Source: Methanobacterium sp.
GTDB lineage: Archaea; Methanobacteriota; Methanobacteria; Methanobacteriales; Methanobacteriaceae
Length of the DNA: 64,000 nucleotides
Direction of reading: 5' to 3'
NCBI GenBank assembly: GCA_016222945.1
Contig: JACRPY010000004.1
Coordinates: forward strand, 248,001 to 312,000
Shown here one piece after another: positions 38,214 to 46,771 of the stretch. Under the pieces are notes generated by a model, which was not told where the DNA came from, made no database searches, and saw only the letters and a program-made list of their open reading frames with translations. The number at the start of each line of letters is the position of its first letter. Position 1 is the stretch's first letter. The translations under genes were made by a program, and so were the position numbers.

Positions 38214-39188
38214 TTATTTATTGAAAAATTCTTTGTACCAATTAACTGTGTTTTTTAGGCCTTCATCCATGTTGTATAGTGGTTTCCAGTTTAACATTTC
38301 TTTAGCTTTCTTTGCAGAGAGATACTGACTCTCTATTTCGTTACTGGCTTCATTTAATATAATTGGTTCTAGATCACTATTCATCACGTTGAGAATTCTG
38401 TTTACAATCTCTAAAACATTCATAGGGTCTTCGTTACTAAAATTAAAAGCTTCACCGGACACATTTTTATTTTCCATATTCTCAGCTAACGATAAATAAG
38501 CTTCGGCACCATCCTCAATATAAAAATAATCCCTAACCATTTTACCATTGCTTCTAATTATGGGTCTTTCATTGTTTAAAATGGATTTAATTGTTCCAGG
38601 TACAATTCTATTGAAATTTAAGTCACCACCACCATAAAAATTACCGCAACGAGTCACACAGACAGGTAATGCATATGTTTCATAATATGATCTGCATATT
38701 AAGTCTGCACAGCTTTTTGAAACATCATAGGGGTGTCTACCTTCCAAAGGTGTGGATTCATCATAAGGAAGCACTTCCTGATCGCCATAAGCCTTATCGC
38801 TTGATGCAAATACTATTCTTTCGATTAAAGGGGATCTTCTACTGGCTTCTAAAACATTCCATGTTCCTTTAATATTGGCATCGAAAGTTGGAATTGGATT
38901 TCTGTTTGCAATTGTTACAATAGTCTGAGCAGCCAGATGAAAAACAGAATCAATTTCATATTCATTTAAAACTCGTTCTAAGAAGAAATAATCCTCAATA
39001 TCTCCCCTTACAGTTGTTATTTCATTAACAAAACCAGACCAGTTTAAATTTGATTTAGGTACTAAATCTCTAATTAATCCTACTACATTGGCTTCTTTTT
39101 CCACTAATGATTTTGTAAGCCAAGATCCAAGTAAACCAGTACAGCCAGTTATAAGAACATTTTTATCTTTCCAGAATCCTTTAGACAA
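38214..39188 (-). CDS. rfbG: CDP-glucose 4,6-dehydratase
   Basis: A 324-residue extended SDR converting CDP-glucose to CDP-4-dehydro-6-deoxyglucose. VLITGCTGLLGSWLTKSLVE binds NAD, SSDKAYGDQ holds the active-site Ser/Thr-Asp-Lys characteristic of RfbG, and HPYDVSKSCADL the catalytic Tyr and Lys. RCGNFYGGGDLNFNRIVPG is also diagnostic. It starts with TTG at 39188 after a strong GGAGGAG. The rfbF gene ends 23 bases upstream and the MBL gene begins 16 bases downstream. Confidence 0.93.
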   Translation of the reverse strand: MSKGFWKDKNVLITGCTGLLGSWLTKSLVEKEANVVGLIRDLVPKSNLNWSGFVNEITTVRGDIEDYFFLERVLNEYEIDSVFHLAAQTIVTIANRNPIPTFDANIKGTWNVLEASRRSPLIERIVFASSDKAYGDQEVLPYDESTPLEGRHPYDVSKSCADLICRSYYETYALPVCVTRCGNFYGGGDLNFNRIVPGTIKSILNNERPIIRSNGKMVRDYFYIEDGAEAYLSLAENMENKNVSGEAFNFSNEDPMNVLEIVNRILNVMNSDLEPIILNEASNEIESQYLSAKKAKEMLNWKPLYNMDEGLKNTVNWYKEFFNK

Positions 39189-39211
39189 TTATTTCTCCTC
39201 CTTGTAAGAAA

Positions 39212-39988
39212 TTACCAAACTTTCCATGGAGGGTTAGCATTTTTCCATAGATTATTTAATAATTCAAGTTCTCTGTAAGTATCTACGCATTGCCAGAATT
39301 TTTTATTACTGTATATCATTAACTCTCCATCAGCTGCTAATTTTTCTAAAGGTTCTTTTTCTAGAATACAACTATCATCATCAGTTAAATATTCAAAAAA
39401 TTCCGTATTTAGCACGAAGAATCCGCCACTTATTAAACCTTCTTTGGTCTGCGGCTTTTCAGTAAATTCTGTAACTTGATCACCTTCTATGGTTAATTCA
39501 CCAAATCGGGATGGAGGATGTACTGCAGTCATTGTTCCTATTTTTCCATGGGATTTATGGAATTTAAGGAGCTCTTTAATATTAATATCTGCAACTCCAT
39601 CTCCATAGGTCAGCATGAATGTATCTTCATCAATGTATTTTTCTATTTTTTTAACACGACCGCCGGTTTGTGTTTCTTCGCCAGTATCTGCGAGTGTTAC
39701 AGTCCAATCAGCCTCTTCGTGGTTACTATGAACTTGAATGCTTTCAAAGTTACCTAACTGGATTGTAAAGTCGTTGTTCATCATTTCATAATTCAGGAAA
39801 TATTCTTTAATCATGTTTCCTTTGTACCCAAGGCAAATAACGAAATCTTTGAATCCGTAAGCGGCGTATATTTTCATAATATGCCATAATACTGGTCTGT
39901 TTCCTATTTGTACCATCGGTTTAGGGCGAACTTCAGTTTCTTCCCGTAATCTTGTTCCTTTCCCACCACATAAAATAACTGCTTTCAT
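39212..39988 (-). CDS. rfbF: Glucose-1-phosphate cytidylyltransferase
   Basis: A 258-residue nucleotidyltransferase producing CDP-glucose. ILCGGKGTRLREETEVRPKP is the RfbF nucleotide loop, MLTYGDGVADI the metal-binding motif, and EPLEKLAADGEL and FWQCVDTYRELELLNNLW close the protein. The length matches bacterial RfbF. AGGTGATG lies just before the ATG at 39988. It is the first gene of the CDP-sugar operon. A decayed copy of its 3' end lies at 49804-49951. Confidence 0.95.
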   Translation of the reverse strand: MKAVILCGGKGTRLREETEVRPKPMVQIGNRPVLWHIMKIYAAYGFKDFVICLGYKGNMIKEYFLNYEMMNNDFTIQLGNFESIQVHSNHEEADWTVTLADTGEETQTGGRVKKIEKYIDEDTFMLTYGDGVADINIKELLKFHKSHGKIGTMTAVHPPSRFGELTIEGDQVTEFTEKPQTKEGLISGGFFVLNTEFFEYLTDDDSCILEKEPLEKLAADGELMIYSNKKFWQCVDTYRELELLNNLWKNANPPWKVW

Positions 39989-40110
39989 CAACATCACCTG
40001 TATCCATATGATCTATTATTTAAGTAGTCTAATTTAGTATAAAATATTATAATTAACTTGATTTCAAATACTTGGATTTTTCAAAATACAATTTTTTAAG
40101 TTATTTAAAT

Positions 40111-41040
40111 TTAAAAATTATTTTTGAACCATTCGACAGTATCCATCAAATCGTCCTTAAAATCGTAATCAGGATCAAATCCAAATGATTTTGCTTTAGA
40201 TATATCAGCTATGGAATGTTTTATATCTCCAGGGCGTTTTTTTTCATATATTGGCATAATATCTGAACCTATCGTGTTGTTTATTATTTCAAAAAGTTGA
40301 TTAATGGTCGTGCTTTTTCCAAGACCTATGTTAAATGCACCTGTTTCTTTAGATTCGGCTGCAAGGATGTTAGCATCGACAATTTTTTTTACGGAAATAA
40401 AATCTCTGGTCTGTTCTCCGTCACCGTATATAACTGGCCTTTTATTTTTAAGTATTTTATCAATGAATATAGGAATAACTGCTGCATATTGGGAGTTAGG
40501 GTCCTGACGCGGTCCGAAAACATTGAAATATCTAAGAGAAATAGTGGGTAAAGCATATATTTTAGAAAATACATTGCAATAAAGTTCTCCTGTAGCTTTG
40601 GTGACAGCATAAGGAGATAAAGGGTTGATCTGGTCATTTTCGTTAATAGGTAATGATTTCGTATCACCATAAACTGCAGAAGATGAAGCAAAAACCAATT
40701 TTTTAATTTCACAATTTTTTGCAGCTTCAAGCACTTTTAAAGTCCCTGTAATATTTACATTGTTAGAATTAAGAGGTTTTGCCACGCTTTGAAAGACGCC
40801 AGTTAATGCTGCCATATGAAAAACGTAATCACAATCTTCAAAAACCTCTTCAAGGTTAATTGAGTTTATACTTCCTAATGTAGTGTCGATTTTGGAAAAA
40901 TCAAGGTGTTTTATGTTTTCTATTTTCCCGCTAGACTCATCATCAACAATAACAATGTCATTGTTATCATTTAATCTTTCTATGATGTGGGATCCAATAA
41001 AACCGAGCCCACCAGTTATTATGACCTTTTTATTTTTCAT
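40111..41040 (-). CDS. NAD-dependent sugar epimerase, UDP-glucose 4-epimerase type
   Basis: A 309-residue extended SDR similar to WbpP/Gne-type C4 epimerases. VIITGGLGFIGSHIIERLND binds NAD, FASSSAVYGD holds the Ser, YAVTKATGELYC the Tyr and Lys, and RYFNVFGPRQDPNSQYAAVI is typical of epimerases that act on UDP-hexoses and their N-acetyl forms. It lies about 120 bases upstream of rfbF on the same strand and may be cotranscribed. The exact substrate cannot be told from sequence. Confidence 0.88.
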   Translation of the reverse strand: MKNKKVIITGGLGFIGSHIIERLNDNNDIVIVDDESSGKIENIKHLDFSKIDTTLGSINSINLEEVFEDCDYVFHMAALTGVFQSVAKPLNSNNVNITGTLKVLEAAKNCEIKKLVFASSSAVYGDTKSLPINENDQINPLSPYAVTKATGELYCNVFSKIYALPTISLRYFNVFGPRQDPNSQYAAVIPIFIDKILKNKRPVIYGDGEQTRDFISVKKIVDANILAAESKETGAFNIGLGKSTTINQLFEIINNTIGSDIMPIYEKKRPGDIKHSIADISKAKSFGFDPDYDFKDDLMDTVEWFKNNF

Positions 41041-41093
41041 TTTATTTAATTCCCCAATTAAATTGAATACTTATGAGATATTTAATTAATTTT

Positions 41094-41197
41094 GTAATAA
41101 TATAATCTTCTTGTTAAGTATAAAAACTCTTTGTATAACAGATTTATTTATTATTTAGAATTAGAAATATTTATAAATATTCAAGATTAACTGTCAT
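41094..41197 (+). promoter_or_regulatory. Duplicated promoter block, copy 1 (upstream of gmd)
   Basis: About 100 bases here match 57205-57304 with few differences. The core from GAATTAGAAATATTTATAAA through ATATTCAAGATTAAC is identical in both copies. It contains the 16-bp perfect palindrome AATATTTATAAATATT (41166-41181), whose centre is a TATA box. The block lies about 145 bases before gmd and likely drives it. The palindrome could also bind a regulator. Confidence 0.65.
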
Positions 41198-41239
41198 TAT
41201 TGTATAAACATGATATTTTAATGAAATTAATTTGTTAAA

Positions 41240-41341
41240 TGTTTATTTATAACGGGTGGAAGCAGACTACTGGGAAGCAAGTTCATAGATATTACAGATG
41301 AGAAATATGAAAAAAATAAAGAGTTCAATGAAAGGGATAAT
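41240..41341 (+). pseudogene. N-terminal remnant of an SDR (RmlD-like), in frame with gmd
   Basis: In the frame of gmd, the sequence just upstream reads CLFITGGSRLLGSKFIDIT then charged residues up to the gmd ATG. ITGGSxLLGSK is the NAD-binding start of extended SDRs such as dTDP-4-dehydrorhamnose reductase, yet gmd carries its own complete motif (TGITGQDGSYLAE) directly after it. No start codon precedes it and a TAA lies 9-12 bases upstream. This is the stub of a deleted gene, or a long leader that happens to be open. Confidence 0.55.
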
Positions 41342-42385
41342 ATGAAAAGGGCTTTAATTACAGGTATAACAGGACAGGATGGTTCATACTTAGCTGAATT
41401 TTTGTTAAATAAAGGTTATGAAGTTCATGGGATTATAAGAAGGAGTTCTACTTTTAATACAAAAAGAATTGACCATATATATGTTGATCCTCATGAATCA
41501 GGAGCAAAATTATTCCTACATTATGGTGATCTCTCTGATTCTGAACAAGTGAACAATATCATATATAATTTGAAACCTGATGAAATATATCACTTAGGCG
41601 CTCAAAGTCACGTACGTGTTAGCTTTGATACTCCAGAATATACTGGGAATGTAACAGCTCTTGGAACAACCAGAATATTAGAAGCCATAAGGAGAAGTGA
41701 AAGCAGTATCAAATTTTATCAGGCATCAAGCAGCGAAATGTTTGGTTCATCATCTCCTCCTCAAAGTGAAGAATCTCCTTTCCAACCAAGAAGTCCTTAT
41801 GCGTGTGCAAAGATATATGCTTACTGGATGGTCAATAATTATCGCGAAGGATATGATATGTTCGCTTCTAATGGTATATTATTTAATCATGAATCTCCCA
41901 GACGAGGTGAAACTTTCGTTACTAGAAAAATAACTCGTGCAATTGCATCTATCATCGCAGGAAAACAGGACAAATTATATCTTGGAAATCTGAAATCCAG
42001 AAGAGATTGGGGATATGCACCTGAATATGTAGAGGCCATGTGGAAAATATTGCAACAAAATGAACCTGATGACTATGTCATTGGGACTGGTGAAACCTAT
42101 TCGGTTAATGAATTCGTACAAGAAGCGTTTAATTATGTGGATTTAGATTTTAGCAGATATGTCGAAATTGATCCTAAATATTTCAGACCTACGGAAGTTG
42201 AAGTTCTTATAGCAAATCCAAAAAAAGCAAATAAAAAAATAGGTTGGAAACCAAAAATCCAATTTAATGATTTAGTTAAAATCATGGTGGATGCAGATAT
42301 GCGTGCTGAGGGTTTAGAACCGTTAGGTGAAGGAGATAATATATTAACAAAAAAATTCCCAAATAAATGGTGGGAAGTGGATTAA
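41342..42385 (+). CDS. gmd: GDP-mannose 4,6-dehydratase
   Basis: A 347-residue extended SDR converting GDP-mannose to GDP-4-dehydro-6-deoxymannose. LITGITGQDGSYLAEFLLNK, RRSSTFNT, QASSSEMFG, SPYACAKIYAYW and FNHESPRRGETFVTRKITRA are all diagnostic of Gmd. The length is normal. AAGGGATAAT precedes the ATG. It is convergent with fcl, which would carry the next step to GDP-L-fucose, and is read from the duplicated promoter block. Confidence 0.96.
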   Translation: MKRALITGITGQDGSYLAEFLLNKGYEVHGIIRRSSTFNTKRIDHIYVDPHESGAKLFLHYGDLSDSEQVNNIIYNLKPDEIYHLGAQSHVRVSFDTPEYTGNVTALGTTRILEAIRRSESSIKFYQASSSEMFGSSSPPQSEESPFQPRSPYACAKIYAYWMVNNYREGYDMFASNGILFNHESPRRGETFVTRKITRAIASIIAGKQDKLYLGNLKSRRDWGYAPEYVEAMWKILQQNEPDDYVIGTGETYSVNEFVQEAFNYVDLDFSRYVEIDPKYFRPTEVEVLIANPKKANKKIGWKPKIQFNDLVKIMVDADMRAEGLEPLGEGDNILTKKFPNKWWEVD

Positions 42386-42415
42386 ACATCTTATTTGTTT
42401 TATTTTTAGCGATTC

Positions 42416-43396
42416 TCAACAATGCCCTTGATTTTCAACTTTATTATGATTTTCTGATTTATCAAAATAGTTTTTATACCAGTCAATAGTTTTTTTGAGT
42501 CCCTCTTCAAATTTAACTTTTGCCTCAAATCCAAATTCATTTTTGGCGCGGCTCACATCTAAACTTCTTCTGGGCTGACCATCTGGTTTTGAAGTATCCC
42601 ATATTATTTCATTATCAAAACCTGTAAGTTCAGCAATTAATTCAACTAAATCTTTGATTTTTATTTCAAATCCTGCTCCCAGATTAACTGGTTCGGGTTT
42701 GTTATATTTTTGAGTTGCAAGCATTATTCCATCTGCGGCATCTTCCACATACAAAAATTCCCTTGAAGCTTCTCCTGTTCCCCAAACTTCGATCTCTTTT
42801 TTATCATTTTTTACACCATCAATGAACTTCCTTATAAGAGCAGGGATGACATGAGAACTTTCCAAATCAAAATTGTCCATTGGACCATAAAGATTAACAG
42901 GGACTAAAAATATGGAGTTAAATCCATATTGTGCTCTATAAGCTTGTGATTGGACTAAAAGCATTTTTTTTGCCAAACCGTATGGTGCATTTGTTTCTTC
43001 AGGATATCCGTTCCATAGATCTTCTTCCTTAAAAGGTACAGGCGTGTATTTAGGATATGCGCAAACAGTTCCTATTGCAACAAATTTTTCAACATTTTCT
43101 TTTCTGGCTGCTTCCATTAATTGAATGCCCATGATAGCATTATCATAAAAGAGTGTAGCAGGATTTTCTCTGTTAAATCCTATACCTCCCACTTTCGCGG
43201 CTAGGTGGATTACCACATCAATATCTTTAACAGATTCTATACAATTTTTCATGTCTTTTAGGTCTATTTCTTTACTTCTAGGGATTTTTATATTATTTAC
43301 ATCTACTCCCTTTTCTTTTAATCGTTCTACAACAAAAGAACCCAAAAAACCTGCTCCGCCTGTTATTAAAAACTTTTTTTCATCCCAAAAGGACAA
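42416..43396 (-). CDS. fcl: GDP-L-fucose synthase
   Basis: A 326-residue SDR that epimerises and reduces the Gmd product to GDP-L-fucose. FLITGGAGFLGSFVVERLKE binds NADPH, LAAKVGGIGFNRENPATLFY is the Fcl signature, GTVCAYPKYTPVPFKEEDLW follows, and APYGLAKKMLL has the catalytic Tyr and Lys. The length is normal. It is convergent with gmd with about 30 bases between stops, so the two enzymes of one pathway come from different transcripts. Confidence 0.95.
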   Translation of the reverse strand: MSFWDEKKFLITGGAGFLGSFVVERLKEKGVDVNNIKIPRSKEIDLKDMKNCIESVKDIDVVIHLAAKVGGIGFNRENPATLFYDNAIMGIQLMEAARKENVEKFVAIGTVCAYPKYTPVPFKEEDLWNGYPEETNAPYGLAKKMLLVQSQAYRAQYGFNSIFLVPVNLYGPMDNFDLESSHVIPALIRKFIDGVKNDKKEIEVWGTGEASREFLYVEDAADGIMLATQKYNKPEPVNLGAGFEIKIKDLVELIAELTGFDNEIIWDTSKPDGQPRRSLDVSRAKNEFGFEAKVKFEEGLKKTIDWYKNYFDKSENHNKVENQGHC

Positions 43397-43602
43397 TATA
43401 ACACCCCATATGCCATTAAAATTATATATTTAGATATAAATGTTAATATACATGAATTTTTATATAAACTTTGCATATTACAGGACATGGCAAAAGTTAT
43501 ATATCATTATTAAACATTAAATTAAAGTAATTTTAAAAAAGTATAGCAATAGCTCGGATTAGATTTATATGTTAAGAAAAAGATTATCATATAAGGATAA
43601 TA
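43397..43602. other. AT-rich intergenic region between fcl and a GT2 remnant
   Basis: I see no gene here. The minus-strand promoter of fcl must lie in the first 100 bases, where several TATA-like stretches occur (for example TTTATATAAA near 43458). An AAGGATAAT just before 43603 looks like the ribosome binding site left over from the decayed GT2. Confidence 0.35.
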
Positions 43603-43737
43603 ATAAAATTATCAGCAGTCACAGCCCTCAATAAAGAAAGAATAGTCAGGAAAACTATCAAATCAATTTTCATAAACAAGTTATGTAAAGATGATATGAA
43701 ACTTATCTTTTGTGATTCAAAGACGCTATTAGCTTAA
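43603..43737 (+). pseudogene. N-terminal remnant of a GT2 glycosyltransferase
   Basis: The frame reads IKLSAVTALNKERIVRKTIK, then SIFINKLCKDDMKLIFCDSK, TLLA and a stop. It lines up along its whole length with the start of the intact GT2 at 19083 (MKISIVIPALNEEGIVGKTVK...VDNAST), ending where the DNAST motif would be. The start codon is ATA, the PALNE proline is gone, and the rest of the enzyme is missing. It is a truncated, decayed copy. An intact, different GT2 follows 145 bases downstream. Confidence 0.65.
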
Positions 43738-43881
43738 ATGAAATGAAATATTTACTATCTATGTATTTAAATTGTAATTAAGACATCAAAAAAAAGAATG
43801 GAAAACAATTAGGTTCATTTAAATAAGATGAGCGGATACCCTCAGTTAATCTAACAAACAGAAATTTTCAAAGGTATTTTT

Positions 43882-44565
43882 ATGAAAGAAGTGACTTTTT
43901 TATTACCTGCATACAACGAAGAAAAATCCATAGGGAATTTGATCTCAAAAATTAAACATTTATATCCTTATTCTAATGTTATTGTTGTCGATAATAATTC
44001 AATTGATGGAACTGCCAGGATAGCTGAAAAATGCGGTGCAAAAATCATTTTTGAGAAAAAACAGGGTAAAGCATATGCCATGAAAAAAGGCTTTCAACAT
44101 TCTGATTCAAAATATGTGGTCATGATCGATGCAGATAATACATATGATCCTAAAGACGCAAGAAAACTGATAGAGCCATTAAAGAGAGGAGATGCCAATA
44201 TTGTTTTAGGTTCTCGTTTTATGGGCAATATGGAGGATGGCGCAATTAGTAATCTGAATTTTATTGGTAATTGTATTTTAAGTATGGTGGCTAGCTTTTT
44301 ATTTACTAAAGTTAGTGATGTATGCACAGGTTATTGGGCTTTTGATAAAAAAGCAATAGATTATTTGCTTGATAGGGGCATTAAATCATCTGGCTTTGAA
44401 ATTGAGGCTGAAATGTTTGCAAAAATATCTAAAGGGAAATTTAAATTTTTAGAAATTCCCATCACTTACAGAAACAGAATAGACGAGCCTAAACTATCAT
44501 CTTTAAAAGACGGCTTTAGAATATTCAAAACTCTTTGGATAGAAAAAATTACTAAATTGAACTAA
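43882..44565 (+). CDS. GT2 glycosyltransferase
   Basis: A 227-residue GT-A enzyme without membrane helices. TFLLPAYNEEKSIGNLISKI, VVDNNSIDGTARIAEKCGAK and MIDADNTYDP (metal motif) give the fold, and DVCTGYWAFDKKAIDYLL with ITYRNRIDEPKLSSLKDGFR resembles polyprenyl-phosphate sugar synthases of the DPM1 type. It is first in a four-gene plus-strand unit with two GT4 genes and a DUF362 gene. Confidence 0.9.
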   Translation: MKEVTFLLPAYNEEKSIGNLISKIKHLYPYSNVIVVDNNSIDGTARIAEKCGAKIIFEKKQGKAYAMKKGFQHSDSKYVVMIDADNTYDPKDARKLIEPLKRGDANIVLGSRFMGNMEDGAISNLNFIGNCILSMVASFLFTKVSDVCTGYWAFDKKAIDYLLDRGIKSSGFEIEAEMFAKISKGKFKFLEIPITYRNRIDEPKLSSLKDGFRIFKTLWIEKITKLN

Positions 44566-44588
44566 TTTATTTTTATTTAGGTGTTTAT

Positions 44589-45776
44589 ATGAGGATACTA
44601 GTTGTTCAAGAATCGGATTGGTTTGAAAGGGGTCCTTTGCAACAAAATCATTTGATGGAAAAATTATCACAAAAAGGTCATGAAATTAGAGTAATAGATC
44701 ATGAAATATTATGGCCAGAGAAAGAAAAGCAAGAAATAATCTCAAAAAGAGAGGTTTTTGAAGATTCCAGTAGAATATACGAAGGATCCAGTGTTACGGT
44801 CATAAGACCCCCTATATTAAAAATATCTCATTTAGATTATATTTCACTTGTTTTTTCGAGGAAAAAGGAAATTGAAAGGCAGGTAAAAGAATTTAAACCG
44901 GATGTTATAGTGGGATTTTTCATGTTAAATGCTTATTTAGGGATGAAAGCTGCTAAAAAACATGATTTACCTTTTATCTATTACTGGATCGATATCTATC
45001 ATTCTCAAATACCTTTCAAGTTATATAGGCCTACTGGAAAAATGATTGAAGGTAAGGTTTTAAGAAATTCAAATGCCGTGATAGCGATTAACGAAAGATT
45101 GCGAGAAAAAGTAATTGAACTGGGAAGTAACCCCAGTTCGACCTATGTAGAACGGGCAGGTTTGGATTTTAATAGGTTTAATTTTGAAATAAGTGGAAGT
45201 AATATCAGAAAAGAACATGGTATTGGCGAAAATGATGTTGTTATAGGTTTTGTTGGAGTTCTCTATGATTTTTCTGGTTTAAAAGAAATTGCTGAGGGAT
45301 TCGGTAAAATAAAGGATAAATATCCTCATATTAAGCTCCTATTTGTAGGTTATGGGGACGCATCCATGGAATTGGAAAAAATTAAAAGAAAATATGGAAT
45401 GGATAACAATTTGATTTTAACTGGTCGCCAGCCATACGATAAAATTCCAGAATTTATATCTGCTTTTGATATCTGTATTCTTCCAGCACACAAAATTGAG
45501 ATAATGATGGATATAGTGCCAATCAAAATGTATGAGTATATGGCAATGGAAAAACCAGTTATAACCACAAAACTACCGGGAGTAATGAAAGAATTTGGAG
45601 ATAACAACGGAGTTTTATATGTTAACGAACCTGAAGATGTCTTAAAGAAAGCAATTGAATTAATTGATTCAAACAGCATTTCATCCGAAGGAAAAAAAGC
45701 AAGAAGATTTGTTTCGGATAATGACTGGGACAAAATTGTAGATCATTTCGAAAATATTGTGGAGAATTTAAAATGA
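44589..45776 (+). CDS. GT4 glycosyltransferase (WbuB-like)
   Basis: A 395-residue GT-B enzyme. RILVVQESDWFERGPLQQNH opens it, VIGFVGVLYDFSGLKEIAEG begins the donor domain, and PIKMYEYMAMEKPVITTKLP is the variant donor motif typical of WbuB-like GT4 enzymes. It follows the GT2 by 23 bases. Its stop overlaps the ATG of the DUF362 gene by four bases (ATGA), which implies coupled translation. Confidence 0.92.
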   Translation: MRILVVQESDWFERGPLQQNHLMEKLSQKGHEIRVIDHEILWPEKEKQEIISKREVFEDSSRIYEGSSVTVIRPPILKISHLDYISLVFSRKKEIERQVKEFKPDVIVGFFMLNAYLGMKAAKKHDLPFIYYWIDIYHSQIPFKLYRPTGKMIEGKVLRNSNAVIAINERLREKVIELGSNPSSTYVERAGLDFNRFNFEISGSNIRKEHGIGENDVVIGFVGVLYDFSGLKEIAEGFGKIKDKYPHIKLLFVGYGDASMELEKIKRKYGMDNNLILTGRQPYDKIPEFISAFDICILPAHKIEIMMDIVPIKMYEYMAMEKPVITTKLPGVMKEFGDNNGVLYVNEPEDVLKKAIELIDSNSISSEGKKARRFVSDNDWDKIVDHFENIVENLK

Positions 45777-46771
45777 ACGATTATTATGCATATATATCCA
45801 AAATCACTGATTTAAAGGAAGACATAGAAAAAAGTTTAAAATTCATAAAGTGGAAAAAGTATGTTAAAAAGGATTCTACAGTTTTTATAAAGCCAAATTT
45901 TACATTTCCCTATTACAAAGAAGGTATAACAACTTCTCCCATACTAATTGAATATTTTTTAGAAATTTTAAAGGATAGAGCTGAAAATGTTATTTTAGGA
46001 GAGTCAGATGGAGGTAATGATTCATTTAAAGCTGAAGATGCTTTTAAAGGCCATGATATGTACAGAATATGTAGAGATAACGGCGTAGAGCTACTTAATT
46101 TATCAAAAGAACCTTCAAAATTTGTAGAAGAGAACATTAATGGCAAAAAAGTGAAAGTAGAACTTCCAAAACTTCTTCTTGACGATGTAAATTGCTTTAT
46201 TTCACTTCCAGTTTTAAAAGTGCATGTAATGACAAACGTTACATTGAGCATAAAAAACCTTTGGGGTTGTCATCCTAACTCTATGAGATGTCTACACCAT
46301 AAAAATTTGAGTGAAAAACTAACTTTGATTACAAAGTGCTTAGATCCAAAAATAATATTAATGGATGGTATATATGCATTAGATGGTCATGGACCAATGT
46401 ATGGTGAAGCAAAAAAGGTTGATTTAATTTTATCTTCAAATAACTCTGTTGCAATAGATTCTTTGGGTGCTAATGTAATGGGAATGCCAGTAAAAGATGT
46501 GGAACACATATTAACAGCTGAAAAAGAAGGTTTAGGCACAACTAATCTCGAGGACATTCAAATTAACACTAATTGGAACGAATTTCAGATGCAATTTGAT
46601 CTAAACAAAACATTCATTGACATGCTAAATGTTCCTCTCTTTAAAAGCGAAACTTTAGCTAAGTTAGCTTATGATTCCAGTATCACACCATTGATCTATA
46701 AATTTGTTAGATTTTTAAGGAACTCTGAAGAGCAAAATGTTGCAGATGAGATGAAAAGGTATAACAAATGA
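45773..46771 (+). CDS. DUF362 protein
   Basis: A 332-residue member of the DUF362 family. VFIKPNFTFPYYKEGITTSP, ILGESDGG, FISLPVLKVHVMTNVTLSIK and NLWGCHP are the family landmarks. Some DUF362 proteins also carry a 4Fe-4S domain; none is present here. The function is unknown. It overlaps both neighbours, each a GT4, by ATGA junctions, so the operon makes it in step with them, which suggests a part in the same glycan step. Confidence 0.88.
   Translation: MNDYYAYISKITDLKEDIEKSLKFIKWKKYVKKDSTVFIKPNFTFPYYKEGITTSPILIEYFLEILKDRAENVILGESDGGNDSFKAEDAFKGHDMYRICRDNGVELLNLSKEPSKFVEENINGKKVKVELPKLLLDDVNCFISLPVLKVHVMTNVTLSIKNLWGCHPNSMRCLHHKNLSEKLTLITKCLDPKIILMDGIYALDGHGPMYGEAKKVDLILSSNNSVAIDSLGANVMGMPVKDVEHILTAEKEGLGTTNLEDIQINTNWNEFQMQFDLNKTFIDMLNVPLFKSETLAKLAYDSSITPLIYKFVRFLRNSEEQNVADEMKRYNK

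Noticed and set aside
40389..40730. 113-codon minus-strand ORF
   Set aside because: It overlaps the SDR gene on the same strand in another frame, and the SDR frame carries all family motifs.
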